Positions 22,931-34,213 of a stretch of 64,000 bases of DNA are shown piece after piece. The stretch covers positions 3,991,925-4,055,924 of the forward strand of contig OY725488.1 of NCBI GenBank assembly GCA_963281255.1, written 5' to 3'. The DNA comes from Aphrocallistes beatrix (lineage: Eukaryota > Porifera > Hexactinellida > Sceptrulophora > Aphrocallistidae). The first letter of the stretch is position 1. Each line of letters begins with the position of its first letter. Made by a program: the position numbers and the translations under genes. The notes under the pieces were generated by a model that saw only the letters and a program-made list of their open reading frames with translations, was not told the DNA's origin and searched no databases.

Positions 22931-24773
22931 AAATATCAATCTCTCATAGCATTGCCGATGCGACCCAAAACGCATTTAAAGTCTTGAAAATCATAGCGCG
23001 CGAAAAAGCTCACGTTTGAGATCTATAGTGAAAATAGTGGGACGATTCAAACACTGTTTACTCAAGTCATCATAAAATATACATATAACGATTACAATAA
23101 ATATAGACATGTTAAGGCAAAGAATACAATCTGGACTAATACTTCCCGTTTGTCCATCGTAAAGGTCTACTTAGCTATTTTTCTAAATTTCTAATTACAC
23201 CGGACTCTGTACCAGTGTTTGCAACTGTTCCATCGCTTTCAATAGAACAAATCGATTCTCCTGAATTGCTATCTAAAATAAAGTTATTAATTTCGTGGGT
23301 GATATCAGTGACTTTACCAGTAGCAGGATTAAAATGACATATACTTTGATCCAGGTTCCTTGACTAAGACAACGTTGCTCCTTTACTGAGCCTTTAAAGT
23401 ATTATGACGCAGATTTCTGTTGGCTAATAAAGTCTCATCCTTTCGAACCTCAAGCATTAAATATTTAATGTTTTGGTTCTGTTTATTTTCCATCACTACA
23501 TACATGCCATACTTTCTCTGCAATACTCTACTTTAATTGGATCCAATGTGTTATAAGGTGTATATAATCCTAAATCGTCAAGTATTGCACTACATGGAGT
23601 GCGTCAGACGTTCTGAAATCCCGAATTTCCAAGCTGTAGCAATTAAATTCGGGTGTTCGTTGCAATTCTGCTGTTTTTAATTTTGAATCAGTTGATAATT
23701 GGAAATCTAAATCTGCTGTAATATCATTTTAGAAGGCTGGAGTTTTAATAGAAAGTGTATATTAATATATCTCACATATAATATAACTATCATCAATTAA
23801 TTCTCTAGATGTTTTAATATTTAATTAACTCATGATCTAAAAATTGTAATAATTATTGCCCACAATATAGCTTAACATATTCAAAATGAATCCTCATTCT
23901 AAAATCAAAACTCATGGCCCGCAAAAAAACCTGATTTTACAGGTGTGGAGTAGAAACTAAGATGGTGCTATCTCATTTAATGGGATTCATTTGAAATTTC
24001 TTGATTAATTATAGTATGTAAATGATGATAAGCAAAATTCTCTCGTGAAGATTACCATTTTGAACAATTTGCAGTATTTCGACCCACTTTACCAGTGAGT
24101 GAGTTCACGGATTTTATGTTACAATTTATTTGTGGTTTTCCCATTTTCTCCAATGACTGAACTTTTAGTTGATTGACTTTTTCACTGATTTGATATGTGC
24201 ATGGTGCAGCTTCTTGTCATTCTGTTTAACTTCTTAACTTGCTCCACACTTCCTTGATTTCCTCGTTCACATAGTGCAGTAATCAGTTACTTGTGTACTT
24301 TACCAGCTGCCTTCGTTTCAAGTGCTCTCTGTACAATAACCTTGTTAATGTAGTGAATTGAGTATAATTACTAATGTTCGCGCTCTCAATTCACCTCGAA
24401 ACTCACCACCTTTAGTATGATGCTCAACCATATCTCCAACAAGTAGTAAACTATACCTCTCCACTGCTCACAGTTCTGTAGTTTGGCCAAAACATCATCA
24501 AAATCAACTAATTAACTAACTATCTCTTCACCTCTTCCTAGCTAATTCTAACAGTATATAATAACCCTTTTTTAGTATCATGCCAATTTCACTCTAACTC
24601 TAATAACAGAGCAAATATAAAGTGAATTCTACGCTAACTGTAATAACAGAATTGGTAACAAGTGAATTCCATTCTACCTCTAACGACAAAACAGTAAATA
24701 ATTAACAATCAATGACTTACTTCCTTTGTTGTAAACTTGGTATTGTGAATAATTTTGAATATATTATTGTGCA
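22931..24773. other. Spacer with possible unidentified coding remnants
   Basis: On the minus strand, about 23345-23180 reads about 55 codons (NPATGKVTDITHEINNF, then SICSIESDGTVANT) ending in a stop, and 23440-23540 has MYVVMENKQNQNIKY. I do not recognise the protein. 23725-23790 is a fragment of repeat A. Short TCTAACTCTAATAACAGA-type repeats lie near 24590-24680. Confidence 0.3.
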
Positions 24774-26261
24774 TTACAAATTATTATAAATATTAATAAC
24801 TTTTATAGATTTTCTTGATGTATACATATAATTTCTCTTCTTGATAGTACTTATTAAAAATATATACTTTAATAAAAAATCGGAGTATAAATTATAAATC
24901 TTCAAAACGTTAAAATCAATTGCTTGTAGATCTCCATGGAAAATATTATTCCACTTTCTTTTTAACGGTTTGTAATAACTGTAAACCACACGGAATCTCG
25001 CGGCATTTAAGTTATTTAAGAGATTAACAATTATCTCCAAATTACCGTGCCATCTTGCACACATCTCGATAGCTCTCTCGCCTGATGGATCTTGCGATAT
25101 ATGGTCTCCCTGAACGAGTCCTGTCGGTTATGCACTTCGTATCCTTGCAACGCATATATTAAGATGCACCAACATTTAATTATGTTGTCAACTTAAAGCT
25201 TCTTCAAAATTTCAGTTTGTGTACTGTCACCAAATGATAAGCAATTTCAAATTAATTCATCCTAATGAGATTCGAGCTGAGTTCGTATTTATTCTAGATG
25301 AATCGAGTAATTTTTGGTAGAGTGGCAATTTGCCAATATTTTCAACATTTTGGTCTAATTGTAATCGCTTTTAAAATGGATTCTTGTATTATTATATATA
25401 GAAATCCCGACGAACGTTTCTGATTTATCCGATTAATCATTATTAATCCATTACATATTTGGAGACTATTATTCCCATGCAAACACTTTGTACTAAAATG
25501 GATCTATTCATGAATACGAATACTTCAAAATGGTGATGGATACAATTAATTGGGTTTAAACTCGAAATATACACATTCGATCTATTTTGAGTGAAATAAT
25601 TCTATTCTTCAATCTTAAAATTTTCAAATTATCAGGAAGTGTTACTTTGTGCAACATAGTATATCCATTTCAACCTCTATAGATGATTGTATTCTAATGA
25701 TTAATTTTAGATTTGAGCTAACAACTCTTTGAATTTATTTATTGTGCACTAACCAGACATAGGAATTTGGACACTATATTATTTCCTATACAAATAGTAC
25801 TATATTGTATCTTTTCATGAAAGGAAATGTTTGAACTCTAATAGATACTGAAAGTCTGATTTAAGATTCGAAATATATACATTCATATCAGTAATATTTG
25901 AAGATTTCTGATAAATTGCACAACCAAATAATTAAGAATATTGACTTGTTGCGCAAGAAATATTTCATCACCATCATGTATAGTAGTAAATAGCGACATA
26001 TTTGGCACAATATGGCAGTGATTGATAATTTTTAAAAGGTAAGGATAGCTCAGGATAGCAGGAGTTCCTTTCTATGATACTCGATCAAAGCCTTCATTGA
26101 TGGCAGAGAACTATTGATTATTACATTAGAAGTCAATTTTGATCATTTTACCAAGAAAAAATGTTCAAATCCCACCTTAAAAATAGACATCTCTGTATCT
26201 CTGCAAATATAAGCGCAAATTCTTATTTTTCAATTGTAAATATACTTTTTATAACGCTATA
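24774..26261. other. Spacer with diverged Tc1-type MITE
   Basis: About 25485-26040 shares ordered motifs with the MITE at 59163-59639 (ACTAAAATGG, TATTCATGAA, CTATACAAATAGTA, ACCATCATGTATAGT) but is heavily rearranged. Around 25080-25140 a minus-strand stretch reads TRSGRPYIARS, like a Tc1 linker, but too short to call. Confidence 0.35.
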
Positions 26262-26330
26262 TATATATACAAGCACGCTTCGCTTGCTTGCGCTGCACGG
26301 CTTGAGGACACTGCGTGTCCGCAGAGTCAC
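26262..26330 (-). mobile_element. Repeat A, GC-rich end fragment
   Basis: CAAGCACGCTTCGCTTGCTT and the GGACACTGCGTGTCC hairpin are all that remains, abutting repeat B. Confidence 0.65.
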
Positions 26331-27350
26331 CGAAAATATATGATCCAAAATCTACACCCCTAAAAAACCCATGTCAACCTTAGGAAGCTAGTCTCTAGCC
26401 TATTTTTGTAATTTGTTTACTTTATGTATCTATTGTAAACAAAAGTAAACAAATAATTCATCATATCAATCTGAAAATATGATATTCGAAATCTACACCC
26501 CTAAAAAACCCATGTCAACCGTAGGAAGCTAGTCTCTAGCCTATTTTTGTAATTTGTTTACTTTATGTATCTATTGTAAACAAAAGTAAACAAATAATTC
26601 ATCATATTGATCTGAAAATATGATATTCGAAATCTACACCTTTATAAACCCCATGTCAACCGTTGGAAGCTAGTTTCTAGCATATTTTTGAGATTTGTTT
26701 ACTTTATGTATCTATTGTAAACAAAAGTAAACAAATTGATCATCAAATTTACTCGAAAATATGATATTCGACATCTTGAAAACCCCATGTCAACCGTTGA
26801 AAGCAAGTTTCTAGCTATTTTTGAGATTTGTTTACTTTATGTATCTAATGTAAACAAATAATTTATCATATAGATCTGAAAATATGATATTCGAAATCTA
26901 CACCCCTAAAAAACCCATGTCAACCGTAGGAAGCTAGTCTCTAGCATTATTTTCAAAATTCATCAAATGGTGTGAAAATATGTATATAAAGGTGTGAAAA
27001 TATGCATATAATCTTTTTTATTGCCAAATACTATAATACATTTAAGATATCAAACATAAGTTGTGGCTTTGAAATATTAATAACAATGACGATATATTGT
27101 AGTGTCGTACAATGGTTTCTATTGTGATAGTGTAGTCATTTATTTTGTATAGAAAAGGTGTGAAAAATTGTTTTCCATCTTTTTAGCAGAGGTGTGAAAA
27201 TTTCGCTTAGATTTTCGAACTTAATCCTAGATTCATCATTTGACACCTACATGCCAATTTTCGTACCTCTACGACTTGCCAATTCTTCAATCAATTCGGA
27301 CAAACAAATAAACAAACAAATCCTAGAGTTTTAATATATAAGATATATCA
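26331..27350 (-). mobile_element. Repeat B, uninterrupted copy
   Basis: Tandem units (26340-26945) are followed by AAGGTGTGAAAATATGCATA, TATTGTAGTGTCGTACAATG, GGTGTGAAAATTTCGCTTAG and the end ATCCTAGAGTTTTAATATAT. Read on the minus strand, the 5' end (TATTAAAACTCTAGG, then CCGAATTGATTGAAGAATTG) parallels that of repeat A. Central tandem repeats and a shared 5' end are typical of DINE/Helentron non-autonomous elements, which is the basis of the family guess. Confidence 0.7.
26340..26945. repeat. Tandem array of about 141-bp units in repeat B
   Basis: About 4.3 units start near 26352, 26493, 26634, 26771 and 26898 with CTACACCCCTAAAAAACCCA. Each contains GTTTACTTTATGTATC and the inverted AAAAGTAAAC. 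The first two spacings are 141 bp; the later units are shorter through deletions. Other repeat B copies carry only one or two units. Confidence 0.85.
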
Positions 27351-27566
27351 GGGTAGTATACAGCCCTCCAGAGATAAGCTCCTAATCTCAAACCTCTAAA
27401 TTTTCATACGCCTAAATCGATAAATAACATGATAATACAGGGTAAATTGGGTAATATTCTGGATTTTCACGGTCCTAAACACTTTGAGGCTTAAAATCAT
27501 ACGCCTAAAGGAGCGTCTCGCTCTCCTAGATAATTCCTTGATATATATATATATATATATAATATA

Positions 27567-28042
27567 CACTCGAACCTCTCTTATCCGGACCTCCGATATC
27601 TGGACACCTCTCTCAACCGGACAGCCCTTTCGACATTTAGTCAATATGCATTGTCCTATTTTCAAGTCAATTATTAACCACAATTCCAGTAATCATTATC
27701 ATGTAATATAATTTAATGAACTTTGATAATGAATTTGAAAGATAATTGCGACATCTAATATATTCAGGGGTAAATACTACTTAAAATGTATTAATCAATC
27801 GCAATGGAATAGTTTCTTCTCCTTTATAGAATATCTATTTTACAATCACCTCTCTTATCCGGAACTCAAATTTTGATAACCTCTAAGTTCCGGGCACTAG
27901 ATATTGTTTAAACTCACCCATTATACAAATTGACAGTTTTAATACTATAAACTGCTATTCAAGTTGATTTCTGATTTACGGGCACCACTCTTATCCGGAC
28001 CTCCGATATCCGGGCACTGCCCGGATAAGAGAGGTTCGAGTG
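27567..28042. mobile_element. pogo/Tigger-type MITE (CACTCGAACCTCTCTTATCC)
   Basis: Perfect inverted ends of about 28 bp and TA flanks. CCTCTCTTATCCGGAMCTC motifs recur inside (27846, 27980). TA microsatellites lie at both borders. Confidence 0.8.
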
Positions 28043-28044
28043 TA

Positions 28045-28420
28045 TATATACGTATATATATATTTGTTATACCTTTGTTGATACACTAATTGATAAATCA
28101 AATATTTTCGTTTCTGTTTTTATGTATCAGCATTAAATGGTTACAATCTTTAATCAGTTTTTGTAATGACCAGCATATATGCATTTAATAGGCGTAGTAC
28201 ATTCTAAGCCATATTGTTGTCAGAAAGAATATTTTTAGTCTGCTCCCAATGACTGATATATAATCTTTGATCTTATAGAGTTGTATAGATATATTTTCTA
28301 AAATGAGTGTTATTATAGTTTAGCGGCTTACACTTACCAATTCATGGTTAAAAGATGATGACTTGAAATTGTAAGTGATAATGTCACAATATATGAATCT
28401 TTGCTGCAATTTCCCCATTA
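28045..28420. other. Spacer before the Ginger-type element
   Basis: No gene or repeat recognised. Confidence 0.4.
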
Positions 28421-28432
28421 GTTCTGTTTCAT

Positions 28433-28605
28433 GATATGTTGACTCGAGTGATATATTGACACGCTTATTAGATTATATAGATATCAACCATGGATATTAT
28501 ATTACCGTGATATATTGACACGCTTATTATATTATATAGACATCTACCATGGCTATTGTAATTACCGTGATATGTTGACACACTTAATTAAGTTAATCTA
28601 AGTGC
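28433..28605 (+). repeat. Left inverted repeat of the Ginger-type element, with direct subrepeats
   Basis: GTGATATATTGACACGCTTA occurs twice (28448 and 28508) about 60 bp apart, followed by TGATATGTTGACACACTTA near 28568. The right end (34060-34208) carries the same three blocks inverted. Such reiterated blocks are candidate transposase-binding sites. Confidence 0.85.
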
Positions 28606-28672
28606 AATATTGACATGTTTGCTATATAAATACATGCAAATATAGCAATGTATATGCTACTTGTTCCTTCAA

Positions 28673-31600
28673 ATGGATTCTCATGGATATTAAAAATTAA
28701 TTCATTTCTTGCGTAATGGTGATCTACCATTCGAAATTGAACAAACTTCCTCCAAAGCCAGAAGATATGCCAGGAATAACTTTAGACGTAAAGCGGCATC
28801 TTTTCGAATCACAAAAGAAGGAAAACTATTCAAAGTGAGTAGTCAATAAATTACAAATGTTGAATATGTCATATTTACCAAGTTTATATATGGTTTTTAA
28901 ATATTTTAGCTGATTCAAAATCGATCTGGGAAAGTTGATCAATTTGAATACTCCCTGATGTTTAAAGTCCCTGAAATTCTGGAGCTCTACCACACAGATC
29001 ATCCTGGAATTAATTCAATGCTGTCTTCAATACGTGAGAAGTACTATTGGGTTGGAATGACGGATGAAATAAAGAATTATGTAAGTTTACCAATTTATTT
29101 ACCCTAACTATTTCATCCTTATAATCGAACAGAGCTGTTCGGAGTGCCAGCCATCTCCTTGAGTGACTGTATCCTCGATCCCAATCTTATTGTTGAATTT
29201 CCTTCACAAAATAGCATATTATGTATTTAATGCACGGTTGATCTCCACTTGCTACAAATGTCCTACTGATTGACTAGGAAAGATCTGACCTAAGGTCGAG
29301 CAGTCTATGATCAGTTTTTATCTTATTTCAAGTATTTCGTAGTTAACCAGTTAAGGACTTTCAAATTTTAAGCTGTTTCATAATATACAGTAAAATGTGC
29401 TTGAATAAAAGAAATACATATACTACATATTCGAAGCCTGATTTGTAATCGTATTGCTAAATATCCTTCCTATCTGAATAGCCCGGTAAGAAATCCAAAC
29501 TTAGACAATCGCTTTTAAATTTTTCTGGTATTATGAAAGCCCTTTTCGATTTCTTTTTGTTTACCCCCTCTACTAGCACATCAATACAGAGACCCGGTGT
29601 TTGTTTGGGTATCTAAGTTTTTTGAATTGTAATTACCTTGTAATTACTGCCACACAAGAATCTCTTTAAAAACCACTTTTGTATATCGTTATCTGCAAAA
29701 TTTCCATATTAAAAAAGATAAAATGGAGTAAATTTCAATTGTAGTTAATGTGGAGTTTATATTATTTACATACATAGTACTTCTAGGTTAAATCTTGTCA
29801 CGGATGCCAGGTAACAGCTGCAAAGCCTGCCTCTACAGCCACAACGAGAATTACAACCAATAGTTCCACCTGAGGGGCCTTGGCAACACGTCGGCATCGA
29901 TCTCATCAATAACATGCCTGCTAACGAATTCGGATATTTGCATGTTCTGGTTGTGGTGTGCTATCTTTCGAAATTTGTAGTCGCACGGCCACTTAAGACA
30001 AAAACATCGACAGAAGTTTTAGCTGAGTTACGCAATATTTACCTGACATTTGGGGTACCAACCATAATTCTGCATGATCAAGGCAGGGAATTTATTAGCA
30101 AGGTAAGTAAACACACCAACTAATCTTGAGATGAATGCTTTAAATTATCTATATTATTGAAATACAATTGTTGTACAAGTATATTTGTTCTTTTGTCCAT
30201 AATTAATAATAGAAAATACCATACGCCGTAGGAAGCTGAAATTTATAAATTCACAAATAGGATGCATTCAACCACAAATAGATTGCATCAATTTGAGTTT
30301 GGATTCAATAAAGTTATACGTAGTCAATAAATGTAATACAGTCAGGGTCGCTTAATATGAACATTCGTTTATTATGAACTAACCCCCTGGTCCCAATTTC
30401 ATTTTTTTAGATATGGGAATTATATTGAATCAAGTTCGCTTAATATGAAGTATCTATATTATGAACAGATTTTTTGGTCCCCTGGTGGTTTACAATAAGC
30501 GACCCTGACTGTAATGGTTTTCATTGATTGCGTCAGAATAGAATACTCGAATTATTAGTTATCTGCGTTCACTAGTGTCTAAGATGCCCGAATGTGCTGT
30601 TAGCGAGGCTGCAAAGCTTCTCTATTTTCTATTGAAGTAACCGTAAATATTCTGATATTATGATGCTACTACTACGATTATGTAATGAAAGTACGTACGT
30701 ACATGATGATGACTCTACTACTATTCTAAAATAGGATGAAATCGAGTTACGATCATACAATAAAGTTTCCACAAATACTTCACCTTTTCCTAAAGTGCCG
30801 TGACCAAGCAAACATGTGGTTGTACAAGTAATTATTTCTGACTTGACAAATTAATGACATCTTTCGTTGACTTTAATTTCAACTTACGATTTACAAAATT
30901 CAATGCATCATGTGACGTCATCTATCTGATTATTTGAGTTCGAACAAGGTAATGATGAAGAATTGTTATGTCTCTTTAGGAATTCAAAGATTTCCATCTA
31001 CAACTTGGCGTCGATAACAGGAATACAACGGCATACCATCCACAAAGCAACGGATTAGTTGAATCACACAACAAGATTCTTAAAAGGTACTCACGAATTT
31101 ATCACACTGTTGTAAAGTTAGGGAGCACAATGTATATTAATACCTCGTTAATAAAATATGCAAGAAATTCGAGAAATTACGATTAAACTCAGATGGTACC
31201 TGGCCAACAAAGTTACAGCTTGCAGCATTCGCTGCCAACACTAAGATCAAAAGAGCCACCAAATTCTCTGCATTCGAATTGATGTTTGGACGGAAATGTG
31301 ACCCAGCAACCTTACTCAAATTAAGTAATAATGCCAGTAAGGAAGAGGTTTCGAATGTCAGTGAAGAAGAGCTATCTGACAATGATTATTCTCAAACGGA
31401 ATCTCATGACCCTTTCAGTCTTCCTCCAGATTTGATTCATGAACAGGTAAATGAATTAAAAAATATTCGTACTCAGAATGAAATGGAAGCACGTATGAAT
31501 GTAAAAGTAGAACAGTTCAGACAGAAAAAGATATTCGACAAAAAAGTGATGGATAACAGGTAAGTCCAATCATAAAAATGAAATAACTTATTGCTTTCAT

Positions 31601-32905
31601 TGCACTGAGGTGTGCTAGAAGTAATGTTCATTTTGTACTTTTAGATCGGAACTCCAAAAGGGTGACTTATTTTTAGTAAGAAATATCTCCAAGGATAAGA
31701 AACTTCCAGGGACTGCGAAACAGTTGAAATATCTCGGCCCATTTGAAGCAGAAGATATCGTTAAAAGTCACGTATTAGCAACAGCTAAAACAAAAAAAAA
31801 CAAAAAGTATCCCCTGCACTTGACTAGAAAGTACAATCGTCGTAAGATTCAGGTGATTTGTTTCTATTATCAAGTGTTTAAATTGTTACCTCGTACTACT
31901 TGTTATTTTTTAATTAAAAAATATTGTTTAGATATCAGATGCAAAGTCACCTCCTACACCAGAGTTACCTCTCAGCATTTGTTCAGTGTCTTCCAAAAGA
32001 CTAATCACTAATGATGGAGCATGTTATCCTCCCAAACGACACAAGGTATATTACAAAATACATTTCTATATGTATATTAGGTGAGTTTTTAACAAAATAG
32101 ATATGTTATTTATTTTCAAAATCAATTAGAAATCAACCACCAATCTCTATGTGTACGGATTCGAGCACGATTCTATAATAAGTGATCTTAATTCCCTGCA
32201 GGTAAGAAGCTATTGATAATTTGATATGCAAACTGAATCCACGAAATTTGTTAACCTGTACTCTGTGTTAAACTGTTAAATTGTTGAAAAAAATCATTTT
32301 TTGGCATATTGTAAATTCATATTACATACAAGTATTATTTGAATATCAAAACACACTATCTATTTTAGAACGAAATAATCCAAAGCATAAAAAGTGGCAC
32401 GCCATTTTCTCCTCTTCATGAAGAGTTGATCAATACAACCAACATACGAATGTGTCCAACTTACACAATGCTGTTCTCTTTTCTCAAAGATGTTGACGCC
32501 TTCTCATTGGTATGATTAATATATATACTAAATACTTAATTTTGGACGAATCTTGCGTACATTGAATTATATAATCATGGTTGTAGTCGAATTAAATGAA
32601 TATTTTACAGCGAGAAGAAATGATCGATGTATTCCTCAAATGGAGTTTGGAAGCATTCAATGCAACTTCAGATAACAAAGTGTGCATTGAGTATTCACAT
32701 AAAGTTATCTATCCAGTGGTAAGTTTCAAAAAGACAAATCTATCTAACCGTGAACATTTAAAATTTCTTTTTCTCCTATAGGTTTGTGAACATCTTGAAA
32801 ACAAATATTTCACTGCTTCTCCAACTAAAGCCAATTCTATCCATGTGCACGTACTATATCGACTTCAGATTCTTTCAACTCTAGTCCATGCTACCACCCT
32901 ATTAC
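28673..32905 (+). pseudogene. Ginger-type integrase gene, about 11 exons, with breaks
   Basis: Proposed exons: 28673-28834, 28910-29080, 29787-30102, 30980-31111, 31165-31559, 31645-31852, 31932-32045, 32130-32201, 32369-32509, 32611-32718 and 32782 onward, all with GT-AG introns and matching phases. Exon 2-3 forms an HHCC finger (YHTDHPG, REKYYWVGM, SCHGCQ). The integrase core has WQHVGIDL (first Asp), LHDQGREF (second Asp) and HPQSNGLVESHNK (Glu). Exon 6 has a GPY/F-like YLGPFEA. Exons 7-10 are not recognised. Breaks: TAA at 28688 just after the likely start, a shift near 29833 (or a 28-bp insertion with GT-AG ends), and a shift near 32905 before the OTU frame. The catalytic triad is intact. 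It is probably dead but recently so. Confidence 0.8.
30339..30511 (+). mobile_element. pogo/Tigger-type MITE in Ginger intron 3
   Basis: CAGTCAGGGTCGCTTA at both ends (inverted), TA flanks, 173 bp. It is inside the 30103-30979 intron, so it does not break the gene. Confidence 0.85.
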
Positions 32906-32906
32906 A

Positions 32907-33431
32907 ATGCTTTGGCAACAAGAAATATGCAACAAGATGGGTCTACAATTCATAAAAGAGATAGAGCAGCATAGAGACTTATCAGGACAGCTTCTTCCTC
33001 ATTTGACACCGTGGCAATGCGACCCTATTGAAAAGGACGGGAACTGTTTCTTTCGTTGCATATCTCAAATAATATCTGGGACTCAAGCACATCACCAACA
33101 ATTGCGAGGCGAAGTATGCCGGTTTATTGCGACAGATGGTAGAGAATTCACTCAAAAATATCTAAGGACAAAGTTCTATAAAGAGACTTCCTCTTTAGCC
33201 TATCTTAGGCAATCAGCGATGACTCAGAGTGGAATATGGGCTACTGATGTCGAAATTGTTAATGTCGCGAAGATGTTCAGCACGGACGTCTTCGTTGCAA
33301 CAAAGCAGCATAGCCCTGAGCATCAGTGGAGAAGAATTGATTGGCTACGTTACTCTGGATGCGATTCTACGAAGTCACTTGGTATCTATATCACCAACTA
33401 CGACAACCATTTCGACCTGTTACAAGGTTAA
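32907..33431 (+). CDS. OTU cysteine protease domain of the Ginger-type element
   Basis: This 174-residue open frame has the OTU signature: PIEKDGNCFFRCIS with the catalytic Cys in DGNC (33045-33047), LRGEVCRFI, the SGIWATDVEIVNVAKMF helix and a C-terminal NYDNHFDLL with the catalytic His (33408-33410). OTU enzymes cleave ubiquitin or ubiquitin-like linkages. Exon 11 begins at 32782 in a different frame, so either a one-base shift separates the parts or this region is translated on its own from the ATG at 32907. The frame is clean to TAA at 33429-33431. Domain assignment is strong; what the transposon uses it for is unknown. Confidence 0.8.
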   Translation: MLWQQEICNKMGLQFIKEIEQHRDLSGQLLPHLTPWQCDPIEKDGNCFFRCISQIISGTQAHHQQLRGEVCRFIATDGREFTQKYLRTKFYKETSSLAYLRQSAMTQSGIWATDVEIVNVAKMFSTDVFVATKQHSPEHQWRRIDWLRYSGCDSTKSLGIYITNYDNHFDLLQG

Positions 33432-33561
33432 TGAATCATGGATGTGAATCGCACAGATCAGTCAATTCTAATGAAATAATTGTAGTTAACTAATGATTGA
33501 TTAACTGAATACTAGCGAGCTAATATTTATTGCTTCTCTTCCGTGTTTTAACGACACTATT

Positions 33562-33597
33562 TAATAAAGCTCAAATTATGCTCCGTATGCAATAAAA
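33562..33597 (+). promoter_or_regulatory. Candidate polyadenylation signals of the Ginger-type gene
   Basis: Two AATAAA hexamers (33562 and about 33591) follow the stop codon at 33431 by 130-160 bp. Confidence 0.4.
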
Positions 33598-34213
33598 AAC
33601 TTAATTAACAAACTTTTGCCTAGCCAGTTTACCTATAATATTGAACCTATGTATAGCGATCACCTGCTCAACGCAGCCAGCGGGCTATCCTTTCCAGTCT
33701 CTTGTGGGCCTAAAACTGTCTATAACGGCCACTCTTCATGTTTAGAACTCCTTACATGTGTTTACTACGTTCACTATTCTGAATGATGATCTACTAGTTC
33801 TAGCATCAGTAACATAAGTACGCAGTAACGCACATCAGATTGTTGCTGCATCGCATCGTTACAACCGAAAATGCATGCCAACCGTCCCGTTTTTGCATGA
33901 AATTTCCCTTATATCTCATTCTTTTTGAGTCTACGTATAATACCTTTCTATTGTGTCTCGCCATGTCAAAGCGAAATTCAACGCCGCATCCCGCTTTCAT
34001 TATCACTGAAGTTGGTAATATATCAAAACAAATCTGCTAATAAACAATATTCGATTAATTTAACGTGTCAACATATCACGGTAATTACAATAGCCATGGT
34101 AGATGTCTATATAATATAATAAGCGTGTCAACATATCACGGTAATATAATATCCATTGTTGATATCTATATAATCTAATAAGCGTGTCAATATATCACGC
34201 GGTCAACATACTA

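Noticed and set aside
25080-25140. Tc1 transposase fragment (TRSGRPYIARS on the minus strand)
   Set aside because: Too short, with no catalytic motifs or inverted ends around it.
26340-26945. CRISPR-like array
   Set aside because: Units of about 141 bp repeat in full with no unique spacers; this is a tandem repeat within repeat B in an animal genome.
29131-29160. SCSECQPSP just after an AG, looking like a second HHCC finger exon
   Set aside because: It ends in a stop after nine codons and the better exon with SCHGCQ at 29787 fits phase and sequence.
30980-31086. Exon 4 donor at 31087 (GGTACTC)
   Set aside because: It leaves a phase conflict with exon 5, whereas GTAAAG at 31112 gives matching phase.
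32907-33431. OTU domain as a stand-alone host deubiquitinase gene
   Set aside because: It lies inside the boundaries of the Ginger-type element, directly after its exons, with no separate promoter or upstream exon evidence.
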